Shown one piece after another: positions 13,839-23,922 of a DNA stretch of 64,000 nucleotides. The first letter of the stretch is position 1, and every line of letters starts with the position of its first letter. The notes under the pieces were generated by a model. The model was not told the origin of the DNA. It ran no database searches and was given only the letters and a program-made list of their open reading frames with translations. The DNA is from Myxococcales bacterium. GTDB taxonomy: Bacteria; Myxococcota_A; Polyangia; Haliangiales; Haliangiaceae. A program made the translations under genes and the position numbers. Where the stretch lies: contig JAEUJY010000106.1 in assembly GCA_016794525.1 (NCBI GenBank), forward strand, positions 1 through 64,000, written 5' to 3'.

Positions 13839-16070
13839 CTACTTCGACCGCTGCTCGTAGACGCCGTCCCAGTCGGGCGGCGGCGGGGCGTCGGCGAGCA
13901 CCCGGGCCCGCTCGGCCAGCACCCGGGCCGCGCCGTCGCCGGGGTTGGCGGCGGCGATCGTCGCGAACCGCGCGGCCGCGTCGCCGAAGCGCTGCTCGTG
14001 GTAGGCGGCCATCGCGTTCTCCCACGCCGCCACCGCCGCGCCCTCGGGCACGCCGCGGTCGCCGGCCCGGCCGCACAGCTCGAAGATCCGCGCCGGCTGA
14101 TCCTTGCCCTTCATCCGCACCCGGCCCAGCTCGCGGAAGACGAAGCCCTTGGCCGCGGCGGCGGTGGCCTCGCCGCACAGGATGTCGACGCCGTACTCCT
14201 TGGTCAGCGGCTCGAGCCGCGCCGCCAGGTTCACCGCGTCGCCGAGCACGGTGTAGTCGAAGCGGGCCTCGCTGCCCATGTTGCCGACCGACATCGGCCC
14301 GGTGTTGACGCCGATGCCGATGTGGACCTGCGGCTTGCCGCGCGCCGCCCACGCCTTGTTGAGCGGCCCCAGCGCGGCCTGCATCGCCAGCGCCGCGCCG
14401 CACGCGCGCGCGGCGTGATCGCCGATGTCGACCGGCGCGTTCCACATCGCCATCACCGCGTCGCCGATGTACTTGTCGAGCGTGCCGTCGCGCTCGAGCA
14501 CGATCGCGGTCATCGGCGTCAGGTACTCGTTCAGGAAGTCGGCGAGCTGCTCGGGCGGCAGGCTCTCGGCGATCCGCGAGAAGCCGCGGATGTCCGAGAA
14601 CAGCACGGTCATCTCGCGGCGCTCGCCGCCCAGCCGGGCCGACGCCGGGTTGGCGACGATCCGCTCGACCAGCGACTTCGACACGTACTGCGCGAACGCC
14701 GCCCGCAGGTGCGCCTTCTCCCGGCCCTCGGTGGCCAGCGTCGCGACGGTCGCGCCGAGCATGGTCAGCGCGAACATCGCCGCCGGCGCCACCAGCTCGA
14801 GCACGACGCCGCGGGCGAACAGCGCCTGGCCGATCGCCACCCAGCCGGCGATCGCCGCCACCGCGATCACCAGCGGCAGCCACAGCCGGCGGCGCAGCCG
14901 GCGGGCCTGCAGCGCGATCGCCAGCGCGGCGAACGCGATCAGCGCCAGCACCTGCGCCGGCGTGCCGGCGTCGCGCAGGAGCTCGTCGTACAGCAGGTTG
15001 TGCAGGAGCGTCGCGTGCAGCTCGACGCCGTCGGCGGTGGGATCGAACGGCGTCGACACCTTGTCGTAGGCCGCGTAGGTCATGCCGACGATCAGGATCT
15101 TGCCCTCGAGCTCGGCGGCGCCGACCCGGCCGTCGAGGATCGCCGCCGCCGACACCCGCGGGAACGGGCGGCCGGGGTAGTCGAGGCGCGCGGTGGTCGG
15201 CAGGGCCCGCTCGCCCAGCGAGACCCGCCGCTGGGCCGCGACGAAGCGCGTCGGCTGCTGGGTGACCAGCCCCGCCAGCGTCAGCCCCAGCGACTGGTAG
15301 TAGCGGCCGCCGAACTCGATCACCAGCGGCATCCGCCGCGTGACGCCGTCCTCGTCGCGGAAGTTGTTGACCGCGCCGCCGGCGATCGCGCCGTCGGCCA
15401 GCGCCGGCAGCGTGTACGACACCGCGTAGGCGCTGGGCACGGTGGCGGCGCCGCCGACCGACTCGCCGAGCTGGGCCTTGGCCAGGCCGCGCGGCTCGGG
15501 TGGCGCGGTCGCGGGGCGGTCGGCGTCGCTGCGGATCAGCCGGAACATCGCGCCCAGCACGACCACCTTCGCCTCGGCGATCGCCGCCGCCAGGTCGTCG
15601 TCGCCGTGCAGCGCCGTCACCACCGCGGCCAGCGCCTGGGTGGCGGCGGCGAGCGCCGGGGTCGGCGCCGGGTCGGCCTTGGCCGCGGCGAAGGCGGCCT
15701 CGACCTCGGCCGCCAGCGGCGGCGGCAGCAGGTACTCCGGCGACGAGAAGAACAGATCGAGCGCGATCGCCTCGGGCTTGGTCGCGGCCAGCGCGCGGAT
15801 CAGCCGGGCCCAGCCGTGGCGGGTCTGGATCACGTCGCCGGCGAGCCGCCGGGTGTCGTCGTCGATGCCGACGATCACGATCCGCGCGTCGCGCAGCGGC
15901 CGGGGGCCGCGGGTGCGGAACCGCCAGTCCAGCGTCCGTTGCTCGAGCCCGTCGACGGCGGGCAGGTGGTAGGCGCGGCGGTGCCCCAGCGCTCCCACCG
16001 TGAGGGTGATCGCCAGCGCGGCCGCGACGTAGAGCGGCCAGTTCCGGGGCGAGCGATCCCGCGCACGCAT
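13839..16070 (-). CDS. CHASE2-domain class III adenylate cyclase
   Basis: 743 residues. One N-terminal transmembrane helix (about 12-28) is followed by a periplasmic CHASE2 sensor of ~300 residues ([13 protein letters not shown] through the conserved [13 protein letters not shown]). Three more membrane helices follow, then a linker ([11 protein letters not shown]) and the cyclase domain: metal-binding SDIRGFS and [11 protein letters not shown], the substrate Lys in LDKYIGD, and Asp in [10 protein letters not shown]. The Lys/Asp pair predicts ATP rather than GTP. It should make cAMP in response to an extracytoplasmic ligand. It sits alone, divergent from a surface lipoprotein gene. Confidence 0.93.
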   Translation of the reverse strand: MRARDRSPRNWPLYVAAALAITLTVGALGHRRAYHLPAVDGLEQRTLDWRFRTRGPRPLRDARIVIVGIDDDTRRLAGDVIQTRHGWARLIRALAATKPEAIALDLFFSSPEYLLPPPLAAEVEAAFAAAKADPAPTPALAAATQALAAVVTALHGDDDLAAAIAEAKVVVLGAMFRLIRSDADRPATAPPEPRGLAKAQLGESVGGAATVPSAYAVSYTLPALADGAIAGGAVNNFRDEDGVTRRMPLVIEFGGRYYQSLGLTLAGLVTQQPTRFVAAQRRVSLGERALPTTARLDYPGRPFPRVSAAAILDGRVGAAELEGKILIVGMTYAAYDKVSTPFDPTADGVELHATLLHNLLYDELLRDAGTPAQVLALIAFAALAIALQARRLRRRLWLPLVIAVAAIAGWVAIGQALFARGVVLELVAPAAMFALTMLGATVATLATEGREKAHLRAAFAQYVSKSLVERIVANPASARLGGERREMTVLFSDIRGFSRIAESLPPEQLADFLNEYLTPMTAIVLERDGTLDKYIGDAVMAMWNAPVDIGDHAARACGAALAMQAALGPLNKAWAARGKPQVHIGIGVNTGPMSVGNMGSEARFDYTVLGDAVNLAARLEPLTKEYGVDILCGEATAAAAKGFVFRELGRVRMKGKDQPARIFELCGRAGDRGVPEGAAVAAWENAMAAYHEQRFGDAAARFATIAAANPGDGAARVLAERARVLADAPPPPDWDGVYEQRSK

Positions 16071-16158
16071 GTCCGTGAGCCTACCAGCGGCGGGTTGTCG
16101 CAGGGCCCGAGCCGGGCGTACGCTCGCCGCAATTCAACGTCTCGGGGGAGACGCCCAC

Positions 16159-17949
16159 ATGGCCTTCGTTCGCAACCTCGGCGGCATCGCCGCCTTCGCG
16201 CTCACGCTCCTCGCCGCCTGCGGCGACAACCTCAAGCCGCCGGCCGAGGACGCGGCGCCGCCGCCGATCGACGCGACGCCGTCGGTGTGCGGCAACGCCA
16301 TGGTCGAGGGCAGCGAGGAGTGCGACGACGGCGACCAGGTCGCCGACGCGATCTGCTCGGCCGACTGCCACTTCACGTGCGGCAACGGGGTGGTCGACGA
16401 CGGCTTCGGCGAGGTGTGCGACACCGGCATCGCGTCGGGCACCGGCGCCTGCCCGGCCACCTGCGACGACGGCATGGCGTGCACCGCCGACGTGCTGGCC
16501 GGCTCGGGCTGCCAGGCGCAGTGCATGAACTCGCCGATCACCGTGCCGGCGGCCGGCGACGGCTGCTGCCCGACCGGCGCCAACGCCACCACCGACAGCG
16601 ACTGCCCCGCGGTGTGCGGCAACATGGTGCTCGAGCCCGGCGAGGCCTGCGACACGGCGATCGTCGCCGGCACCGGCGCGTGCCCGACGGCGCTGACCTG
16701 CAACGACCTGATGACGTGCACGACCGACACGCTGACCGGCGCCGGCACCTGCGCGGCGGCCTGCGGCCACACCCCCATCACGACGCCGATGAACGGCGAC
16801 CTGTGCTGCCCGCCGGGCGCCACCCCGGCCAACGACACCGACTGCGTGCTCGGCTGCGGCAACGGCGTGGTCGACCCCGGCGAGACCTGCGACTCGGCGA
16901 TCCTCGCCGGACCTGGGCGCTGCCCGACCACCTGCAGCGACGGCATGACCTGCACCCGCGACGTGCTGACCAACGCCGGCACCTGCACCGCGACCTGCAC
17001 CTTCCCGGCGATCACGACGATGACCGCCGGCGACGGCTGCTGCCTCCCCGGCGGCAACAACAACACCGACAGCGACTGCGCGCCGCGCTGCCTCAACGGC
17101 GTCGTCGAGATGGGCGAGCAGTGCGACGACGGCAACATGAACAACACCGACGCCTGCAGCAACACCTGCACGCTGACGACGGTCGTGCCGACGGCGTTCC
17201 GCATGAACGACCTGGATCTGCGGGATCCGCACGTGTTCATCGACGCCTTCGGCTGTCGCGACATGACCGACAGCGGGCTGTTGACGTTCGCGGGCGTCAA
17301 CCCGCTGCTCCAGACGAGCATCCAGACCGACGGTACTGACGCCGGTAGCGATCTCGATCTTTCCATCGCCACGGTGTTTCGCCCGCTCAACCAGGTTGGC
17401 GGCGCGATGACGCCTGTCGAGGTTCACTTCCCCACCTGCACGTCGCCGATCGGGACCACCACCTGCAGCCGGACCCCCGCGTCGGCGATGATGATCTCAA
17501 CCACCGCCACCAACCTGGCGACCGGTGCGTGCCTGACGCCGATCGCCGGCACGACAGGCACGCCGGCTTACACCCCGGTGATCTCCACGCCGATGGGCCC
17601 GTGCTACTCGACCGGTTCCGTGACGGTGACGATCTCGCTGGCCGGCATCCCGATCATGCTGCGCAACGCGCGGATCGCCGCGACGTACGTCGGGAATCCT
17701 GCGACGACCACCACGAACGGCCTGCTGATGGGGTTCATCAGCGAAGCTGACGCCAACACCACGATCCTCCCGTCGACGTTGCCGCTGGTCGGCGGCCAGC
17801 CGCTGTCGCTCCTGCTCCCGGGGGGGGATCCCCCCGGGCCGATGCGCAACTGCTCGACGCGCGACGATCGCGACACCTTCATGGGCACGAGCGGTTGGTG
17901 GTTCTATCTGAACTTCACCGCTCCGCGGGTGACCTGGGTGGACAACTAG
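16159..17949 (+). CDS. Cys-rich surface lipoprotein with DUF4215-type repeats
   Basis: 596 residues. The start ATG is 8 bases after a GGGGGAG ribosome-binding site (16144-16150). A lipoprotein signal ends LLAACGDN. Residues ~45-345 hold Cys-rich repeats: two match the Myxococcus DUF4215 motif (SEECDDGD and GEQCDDGNMNN), and between them lie three degenerate ~80-residue units each containing a CCP/CCLPG knot and TDSDC or TDC. The C-terminal ~250 residues are a beta-rich, Thr-rich domain without recognised family. An eight-G run lies at 17820-17827 near the 3' end. It is probably outer-surface exposed; binding role unknown. Confidence 0.8.
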   Translation: MAFVRNLGGIAAFALTLLAACGDNLKPPAEDAAPPPIDATPSVCGNAMVEGSEECDDGDQVADAICSADCHFTCGNGVVDDGFGEVCDTGIASGTGACPATCDDGMACTADVLAGSGCQAQCMNSPITVPAAGDGCCPTGANATTDSDCPAVCGNMVLEPGEACDTAIVAGTGACPTALTCNDLMTCTTDTLTGAGTCAAACGHTPITTPMNGDLCCPPGATPANDTDCVLGCGNGVVDPGETCDSAILAGPGRCPTTCSDGMTCTRDVLTNAGTCTATCTFPAITTMTAGDGCCLPGGNNNTDSDCAPRCLNGVVEMGEQCDDGNMNNTDACSNTCTLTTVVPTAFRMNDLDLRDPHVFIDAFGCRDMTDSGLLTFAGVNPLLQTSIQTDGTDAGSDLDLSIATVFRPLNQVGGAMTPVEVHFPTCTSPIGTTTCSRTPASAMMISTTATNLATGACLTPIAGTTGTPAYTPVISTPMGPCYSTGSVTVTISLAGIPIMLRNARIAATYVGNPATTTTNGLLMGFISEADANTTILPSTLPLVGGQPLSLLLPGGDPPGPMRNCSTRDDRDTFMGTSGWWFYLNFTAPRVTWVDN

Positions 17950-17951
17950 TC

Positions 17952-19505
17952 GTGGCGTCGCGGCGTATCTCGGTTGGCCTCATCGTCGCGTTTGGGACGC
18001 TTGGGCTGGTGCCCGCGTGCCAATTTGATCGACCGGGTGATGTCAAGCCAGTCGACGCGGCGACAGTCGGGTTCTCGGTCGAGCCAGTGGCGGCCGCGTG
18101 GGTGCGCGTCGGAGAAGGCGTCGATGTGGTCGTGCGCGTGGTGCGCGAGTCGGGGTTCGAAGCACCGATCGTGCTAGACTTGGGGAGCGCTCCGGAGGGC
18201 GTGACTGCCGACCCCGCCACCATCCCCGCTGGGGCGGTCGAGGGACAGATCCGGGTCTCCGTCGCCCAAGGTGCGGGCACTCCAGGTAGTGCACTCGATG
18301 TCCAGGTGCGTGGAGATGGCGGCCAAGGTGTACAGGAAGCGAGCCTCGTCTTGCGCCTCAAGGGCGGGTTCGGTGAACTCGACGAGTCCTTCGGCGTACT
18401 CGGAGTGGCAGCCTCGACCTCGGCGCTCTTCGGTGGCGCGCTGCACGTCGGCGGACGGTATCTGGTCGCCGCGGGCGGTCAGATTCTCGCGTTTGACGAC
18501 AGCGGGGCGCCGGACCGCAGTTTTGGGATCGACGGCGTGCTTTCGCCGCCGACGACCGGCCTCGATTTGTCGACGCCTCCTCAGGCATTCCTGGTGTCGG
18601 CGCCTGCAGGGCGGTTCAAGGTTCTCCTGGCTGGAGACCAGGAGCCCTCGGCTTCGATCACCAAGCTCGGCGGCACCGTCATGCAGTTCGCCAGCGACGG
18701 CGTCCAGGACCCGGCCTTTCAGGCGCGTTCGTTCGGTCTGCCCGGCTCGTTCGCGGTTCACATCGTCGCTGCTGACGAGAGCGGTGCGATCTATGCTGCG
18801 GGCGATCATGATGCCGGCACCGGTACCGAGGCGGCGCTCGTCCGCTTGCTGCCGTCTGGGGGGCGCGACACGGGATTTGGGTCGCAGGGGTACCTGCACT
18901 GGAGTGGCGCGTTGATCACCGCTCTCCAATCGTCGGGCGCACGTATCGTAGTCTCGGTCAACGACGGGGCCAGCGCGAAGCTGTATGCGGTAACCGCGCT
19001 CGGCGTGGCAGACGCAACCTTCGGCGGTGGCGGGACGGTCGCGTTGGACGAATTGATCGGGCAAGCAGGCTGTCAGTTGCTCACCCTACACGTCTCTTCG
19101 GCGCCATCTGGGGGGATCTGGGTCGGTGGCACGACGTGTCTCACGACGACCCCGAAAGGTGTGCTCCTACGCTTGTCCGACTCCGGATCGCTCGATGCGG
19201 GATTCTCCGGGGATGGCCTCTGGTTGGGCATCGCCGACGAACTCGGCGGAGTCTACGGCGTCGCGGCGTTGCCGGATGGGACGTTCACCGTTGTAGGGGC
19301 TCCACGCGCACAGTTCTCGAGCACCTCGGTCTACCACCTTCGCCCCGATGGTACGTTCATCCTCGATGTCGGCCCGAACGGCGTTCTCGAGTTCCCGCTC
19401 GCGACGGGCGGCCTCGTGACGCTGACCGCTGAACCTGATCGGCCGTATCTGTTGATGGCCGGCAGCCTGGCGAACAGCGCGGCCGTGGCCCGAGCCTGGT
19501 ACTAA
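17952..19505 (+). CDS. Delta-60 repeat propeller-like lipoprotein
   Basis: 517 residues from GTG 17952, two bases after the preceding stop. A signal peptide ends near Cys23 (LVPACQF). An Ig-like N-terminal domain is followed by repeats with signatures LDESFGVLG, DRSFGIDGV, DTGFGSQGY, DATFGGGG and LDAGFSGDG, typical of the 'delta-60' family, expected to fold as a beta-propeller. The gene has visibly more A/T at third positions than most of the window, shared with the 3' part of the gene before it. Probably co-transcribed with that lipoprotein. Confidence 0.8.
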   Translation: MASRRISVGLIVAFGTLGLVPACQFDRPGDVKPVDAATVGFSVEPVAAAWVRVGEGVDVVVRVVRESGFEAPIVLDLGSAPEGVTADPATIPAGAVEGQIRVSVAQGAGTPGSALDVQVRGDGGQGVQEASLVLRLKGGFGELDESFGVLGVAASTSALFGGALHVGGRYLVAAGGQILAFDDSGAPDRSFGIDGVLSPPTTGLDLSTPPQAFLVSAPAGRFKVLLAGDQEPSASITKLGGTVMQFASDGVQDPAFQARSFGLPGSFAVHIVAADESGAIYAAGDHDAGTGTEAALVRLLPSGGRDTGFGSQGYLHWSGALITALQSSGARIVVSVNDGASAKLYAVTALGVADATFGGGGTVALDELIGQAGCQLLTLHVSSAPSGGIWVGGTTCLTTTPKGVLLRLSDSGSLDAGFSGDGLWLGIADELGGVYGVAALPDGTFTVVGAPRAQFSSTSVYHLRPDGTFILDVGPNGVLEFPLATGGLVTLTAEPDRPYLLMAGSLANSAAVARAWY

Positions 19506-19553
19506 CGCCTGACCCGCCGCGACACCTGGCGCGCGGTCGATGACACGCAGGGC

Positions 19554-20459
19554 ATGGGTCCCCGGCAGGTGCACGCGCTGGCAGCGGTCGCGATGGTAGG
19601 CGTGGTGGCGTGCGGTGGGGCGCGGGAGGCGCGACCGGCGGTGCCGGCCGACGCGCGACCGCCCACGGACGCCGCCGCGCCGGTGGTGGACGCGGCGACG
19701 CCCGGGCCGCCGGCCTGGGCGTGGAGTGCCGCGCCGGATCTGTTCCCCGCGGTCGATCAGGTGATCGAGCAAGGTGGGGCGCGCTACGTGGTCGCGCTGG
19801 GCCCGGGGCGCGACGACGACTGGGACCGGCCGATCACGCTGACGCGGGGCGGACCGTCCGGCTGGACCGTCGCGGTGGGGCGCGGCGGCCACCTGAGCGG
19901 GGCGCTGGTCGCCGCCGATGATGACCGGATCTACGTCGCCACCTACGGGCGGATCCAGAGCGGCGTGGCGCTCGCGGCCTACGCGGTCGGCGACGGCGCC
20001 GCGGCCTGGGCGGTGCGCCTCGACGGCATGGGGCCGATCGGGCACAGCAAGTACAGCATGCGGGCGCAGCTGCGGATGATCGACGGTCACCCGACGGTGT
20101 TCGGCAGCGAAGCGAAGCGGTGGATCGAGGCGCGCGACGCGGCCACCGGCGCCTTGCGCTCGAACCAGCGCTTCGACCAGCCGCCGCCCGCGCAGCGCGA
20201 GCCCGAGCCGATCGCCGAGCCGCTGTTCGCCGAGCTCGACCACATGCTCGCCACGCGCGCGGCCTACGCGGTGGGCGTCGACGACTTCCTGGCGCGCCAC
20301 GTGCGCATGGTCAACGCATCGACGGCCGAGCGCCGCGCCGCCTTTGCTGACGCGGTGGCCGCGCTCGACGACGTGGCGCTACAGCACGGGCGCTACCACC
20401 TGGCGGTCGCGCTGGTCGACGACGGCGGCCGGCTGACCGTGCGCGCCAGCCGACGCTGA
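19554..20459 (+). CDS. Lipoprotein with short PQQ-propeller-like segment
   Basis: 301 residues. The signal peptide ends at a Cys in VVACGG. A Pro/Ala/Asp-rich linker is followed by strands resembling PQQ/propeller repeats (ALVAADDDRIYVATYG, GVALAAYAVGDGAAAWAVRL). A C-terminal helical part contains DHMLATRAAYAVGVDDFLARH. No enzyme motif was recognised. It follows the delta-60 gene by 48 bp and returns to the usual very GC-rich codon use. Confidence 0.65.
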   Translation: MGPRQVHALAAVAMVGVVACGGAREARPAVPADARPPTDAAAPVVDAATPGPPAWAWSAAPDLFPAVDQVIEQGGARYVVALGPGRDDDWDRPITLTRGGPSGWTVAVGRGGHLSGALVAADDDRIYVATYGRIQSGVALAAYAVGDGAAAWAVRLDGMGPIGHSKYSMRAQLRMIDGHPTVFGSEAKRWIEARDAATGALRSNQRFDQPPPAQREPEPIAEPLFAELDHMLATRAAYAVGVDDFLARHVRMVNASTAERRAAFADAVAALDDVALQHGRYHLAVALVDDGGRLTVRASRR

Positions 20460-20472
20460 CCGCGCTGCGCGC

Positions 20473-22635
20473 TCAGTAGACGGTCAGCGCCAGGCCGTTC
20501 GACGCGGCGGCGCGGGTGGCGTCACCGTAGATGCGCAGCGTGTAGGTGCCCGCCGCGACGGTCGCCGACGGCACGCGCAGGCGCAGGCGGTCGGCCTCCC
20601 ACGAAACCACCGTGACGTCGCGGTTGCCGAGCGCGGGGTGGTACAGGCTGACCACGCGGCCGCGCTGGCTCGCGCCGAACGCGCCGCCGACGTCGAAGGT
20701 GACGTCGCGGGTGGCGCTGCCGGTCCAGTCGAGGCGGGGCAGCGCGTCGCCCCACTCGAGGTACGCGCGGTTGCCATCGGCCGACGGCGCGCCGGCGCGC
20801 AACGACATGACGAACGGCAGGTAGACCGGGCCGTAGCCATAGTAGGAGCGCTGGCCGTGCTGCGGCTGCAGCAAGCTCGAGAACCCGCGCTGCCCGTTCG
20901 AGCCGCCGCGCACGAACATCAGCACGTCGTCCCAGTAGCGATCGTCGCCCGCCGGGACGGTCTGGAGCGCGCGGTCCGGGCCGGGCGTGACCAGCTCGAC
21001 GACGCCGTCGCCGTTGCTGTCCTGGAAGACGTCGTCGCCGGCACGGGTGGCGTCGATGCGGCCGTTGTCGCCGGGGGTGATCACGATGCCGGGGATCGTG
21101 ATCGGGAACCCGTCGGCGCCGGTCTTCACCTGCCACACCGCGAAGCCGTTGGTCTGGTTCTCCCAGGTGAACATGTTGGCGTCGTAGCCGCCCTTCGCGC
21201 TGTTGCGGAACTCGGCGAGGTAGTACTCGGCGTTGCTCGGCCCCTGGAACAGCACCGGGCGGCGGGTCCACGCGCGGCTCGCGTCGCCGACGCCGACCTG
21301 GGCGGCGTCGACCGGGAACTGACCGCCGGCCATGCCGCGCGGCACGATCCGCGGCTCGATCCAGCCCAGGCGCATGCGCAGGAACGGATCGAGGTACCAG
21401 GTCCGCATGTCGCCGGCGCCGCCCGAGGTCGCCGACATCAGCGTCAGGCCTTCGCTGTGGAAGCCCGATCCGTACTCGTCCGAGGTCGCCACCAGCATGT
21501 GCATGATCTCGTGCGCGCGCTGGGCGAACGTGGCGTTGAGGTTGAGGTGCGCGGCCTCGCCGCTGATCCACACCCGCGAGCGCGGGAGGTAGACGCTGAT
21601 CCCGCGCTCGCGGACGACGTCGCGGGCGAACATCGCGACGATGCCGAGCTCGTGCACCTGCACCTGCCCGTCGCGCGGGGTGGTGTCGAAGCGCGCGAAG
21701 TCGACGCCGGCGGTGTCGGCGGCGAGCAGCGCCTGCTGCAGGATCCGGTAGCTCTCGTTGCCCGCGGCCTCGCTGCCGGCGAGGGTGCCTTCGTTCGGGG
21801 TGGTGCCGACGACGTCGGTGGCGACGTGGGTGAAGCACCCGGCGTCGGTCCAGGCGAACCGCCGCGAGGACACCTCGTCGTAGTAGCCGCGGATCGTGGT
21901 GCCGGTCGCCCCGAACTGCAGCGCCGTGGTCGTGGTGCACGCCGTGCTTGGCAGCGGGGCGTCGCTGAACCCGATCGCCACCGTGAACAGCGGGCGGTTG
22001 CCGATCGCGGCGACGCCGTTGCGGGTCAACGTCCGCCAGCCGAGCTGGTCGCGGGTGACGTCCTGGTCGCGATCGATCGGGGCCAGGATGTAGCCCTGGA
22101 TGCCGCCGCCGACGTAGCTGGGCGGGGGCGTCCAGTCGCTGTAGTCCGGATCGGCCGAGGTCCAGTTGTCCTCGAGGCTGCCGTTCCAGTACAGGCGCAG
22201 CGGGACGGTGTCCATCAGCGGCCGCTGGTAGACGTGGCCCTCGATGCGGAACAGCGTGTAGCCGCTGCGGACCGTGCCGACGGTGCCGGCCCACGCCGAC
22301 GAGGTCGTGAGGAAGTTGTCGCCGCGGGTCGGGTTCCACCAGTGGTAGAGCGGCGTCGTGCCTTCCTGCGGCCACGCGGCGCCGAGGATGTGGCCCTCGA
22401 CCCGCACGAACCGGTAGTCGGGCGAGCGGGTGGCGCCGGGGCTGCCGGCCCAGGCCGGATCGGTGGTGGTGAAGTAGTCGCCGCGCGACGGGCTGTACCA
22501 GGTGTACAGCTCGACGTTGGCGCCGGTGAGCTCGGCGGGCGCGTCCGCGAGCGGCGCGGCGTCGTCGGCCGCGTCGAGCATGCAGCCGGCGAGCGGGAGG
22601 GCACAGAACAGCAGGTGCGTGAATCGAGGTGTCAT
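20473..22635 (-). CDS. Secreted metalloprotease-like protein: DUF5648 repeats + M6-type peptidase
   Basis: 720 residues from ATG 22635. A lipoprotein-type signal ends PLAGCML. Three DUF5648-like repeats come first (motifs WYSPSRGDYFTTTDP, WWNPTRGDNFLTT, WNGSLEDNW; residues ~30-165). A metalloprotease domain follows with HEIMH (His375, Glu376, His379) and DEYG nearby as the possible third ligand, resembling M6/immune-inhibitor-A proteases. The C-terminus is a beta-sandwich ending LRIYGDATRAA. It should act outside the cell, perhaps in predation. DUF5648 may bind surface glycans (inference). It is convergent with the previous gene. Confidence 0.78.
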   Translation of the reverse strand: MTPRFTHLLFCALPLAGCMLDAADDAAPLADAPAELTGANVELYTWYSPSRGDYFTTTDPAWAGSPGATRSPDYRFVRVEGHILGAAWPQEGTTPLYHWWNPTRGDNFLTTSSAWAGTVGTVRSGYTLFRIEGHVYQRPLMDTVPLRLYWNGSLEDNWTSADPDYSDWTPPPSYVGGGIQGYILAPIDRDQDVTRDQLGWRTLTRNGVAAIGNRPLFTVAIGFSDAPLPSTACTTTTALQFGATGTTIRGYYDEVSSRRFAWTDAGCFTHVATDVVGTTPNEGTLAGSEAAGNESYRILQQALLAADTAGVDFARFDTTPRDGQVQVHELGIVAMFARDVVRERGISVYLPRSRVWISGEAAHLNLNATFAQRAHEIMHMLVATSDEYGSGFHSEGLTLMSATSGGAGDMRTWYLDPFLRMRLGWIEPRIVPRGMAGGQFPVDAAQVGVGDASRAWTRRPVLFQGPSNAEYYLAEFRNSAKGGYDANMFTWENQTNGFAVWQVKTGADGFPITIPGIVITPGDNGRIDATRAGDDVFQDSNGDGVVELVTPGPDRALQTVPAGDDRYWDDVLMFVRGGSNGQRGFSSLLQPQHGQRSYYGYGPVYLPFVMSLRAGAPSADGNRAYLEWGDALPRLDWTGSATRDVTFDVGGAFGASQRGRVVSLYHPALGNRDVTVVSWEADRLRLRVPSATVAAGTYTLRIYGDATRAAASNGLALTVY

Positions 22636-22762
22636 CGCGGCGCGCGTTCTGCAACGCCAGGGCCAGCGCAAGTCGCCGTCGACCGGTCGCGGTGTCACCG
22701 CGGCGGTGACATCGACGGGCCCGCCGTCACGCGGAAGGTGCCGACGCTGGCTCACCCGCGCG

Positions 22763-23131
22763 CTAGTCGCGGCGGCGCAGCCGGGCCGCCGGGATCAGGT
22801 CGGTCGGCGGGCAGCACGCCGCGGCCAGGTCGCGCACCTCGCCCAGCAGGCGCTCGAGGCCGCCGACCAGCGCCGCGCCGTCGATGGCGTAGACGTGGCG
22901 GCGGCCCTCGCGCACGCCGCGGACGACGCCCGCCGCCTCCAGCGTCTGCAGGTGGCGGGTGATCACCGAGCGGTGCTGCGGCAGCGCCGCGGCGATCGCG
23001 CCGACGTCGGCCGGGCCGCCGACCAGCAGCGTGCGCAGCACCTCGAGGCGCGCCGGCTCGGTGAGCGCGCGCAAGAGCGGCGCGTCGAGCAGCTCGACGA
23101 TGCGGGCGGCGGCGCGCGCGCGGGCGGTCAT
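22763..23131 (-). CDS. ArsR-family transcriptional regulator
   Basis: 122 residues. The winged helix-turn-helix is clear (LTEPARLEVLRTLL, VGAIAAAL, HRSVITRHLQTLEAAGVV, GRRHVYAI). It lacks the ELCVC arsenic motif of true ArsR but has a Cys pair near the C-terminus (AAACCPP, Cys106-107), a plausible metal or thiol sensor. Its ATG overlaps the stop of the BASS-like transporter gene (ATGA), making it the third gene of that operon. Autoregulation through the inverted repeat upstream of the operon is inferred. Confidence 0.88.
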   Translation of the reverse strand: MTARARAAARIVELLDAPLLRALTEPARLEVLRTLLVGGPADVGAIAAALPQHRSVITRHLQTLEAAGVVRGVREGRRHVYAIDGAALVGGLERLLGEVRDLAAACCPPTDLIPAARLRRRD

Positions 23132-23922
23132 CGCGGGCTCCGACGCGTCCACGCCGCGGCGACGAGCGCGATCACGTACATCGCCAGGCCGTAGCCGAGC
23201 GCGGCCATGGTCTCGGCCGGCGGCGCGCCGACCACCGCCAGCACCAGCAGCACCAGCGTCAGGTTGCGCACCGCCGACACCTGCGCGACCGCGATCCGCG
23301 CGGCGCGCCCGTCGACCGCGGCGCCGATCGCCAGCGCCAGCAGCGTGACGGCCGCGCCGATCGCCACGTCGATCGTGCGCGCCGCGTCGCCGTGGCGCGC
23401 CGCCAGGAGCGCGATCGTCGCCACCAGCAGCGCCAGGCTCAGGCGCGACAGCCACGGCTGCCACGCCGCGGCGCGGGCCGGGCGCCGCGCCCGCAGCGCC
23501 AGCCCGGCGAGCAGCGGGCCGACCGTGCTGGCGACGACGATCGCCGACGCCGCCAGCACGCGGCCGACGCCGGCGACGTCGAGCGCCGCGGTGGCGATCA
23601 GCGCGGCGGCGACGCCGGCCAGGCTGAGCGCGACGAACGTGCGCGCCGCGATCGGCGCGTCGCCGCCGCCCAGCACCGCCAGCAGCGGCCCGGTGCTGCC
23701 GCCCGGCGCGGCCGCCGCCAGGAGCAGCCCGCGCCCGGCGTCGATCGCGCCCAGCCGCAGCGCCGCGTAGGTGAGCGCGGGCAGGAGCGCGACGTTGGCG
23801 AGGACGATCAGCGCCAGCCGGCCCGGCGCGACCCGTGGCCCGCCGCGGGCGTCGGCCGCCAGCCCCGCGGCCAGGGTCGACGTCAGCGCCAGCGCGACGA
23901 CCAGGATCCGCTCGGGGCTCAC
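23128..23922 (-). CDS. BASS/SBF (bile-acid:Na+ symporter, ACR3-superfamily) membrane transporter
   Basis: 264 residues from GTG 23922, which overlaps the upstream stop (GTGA). About nine or ten hydrophobic helices fill the sequence. The BASS signature region PGGSTGPLLAVLGGGDAPIA is present in the first half and QVSAVRNLTLVLLVL in the second. The superfamily includes arsenite exporter ACR3 and bile-acid or pantoate symporters; the ACR3 Cys is not obvious, so the substrate is open. Coupling to an ArsR-type gene suggests a metal(loid)- or small-molecule-inducible transporter. Confidence 0.75.
   Translation of the reverse strand: MSPERILVVALALTSTLAAGLAADARGGPRVAPGRLALIVLANVALLPALTYAALRLGAIDAGRGLLLAAAAPGGSTGPLLAVLGGGDAPIAARTFVALSLAGVAAALIATAALDVAGVGRVLAASAIVVASTVGPLLAGLALRARRPARAAAWQPWLSRLSLALLVATIALLAARHGDAARTIDVAIGAAVTLLALAIGAAVDGRAARIAVAQVSAVRNLTLVLLVLAVVGAPPAETMAALGYGLAMYVIALVAAAWTRRSPR

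Noticed and set aside
13125-17339. 1404-codon plus-strand open frame across four minus-strand genes
   Set aside because: Its translation is Arg/Ala/Gly-rich low complexity antisense to CysQ-like, HAD and cyclase genes with clear motifs; such frames are expected in very GC-rich DNA.
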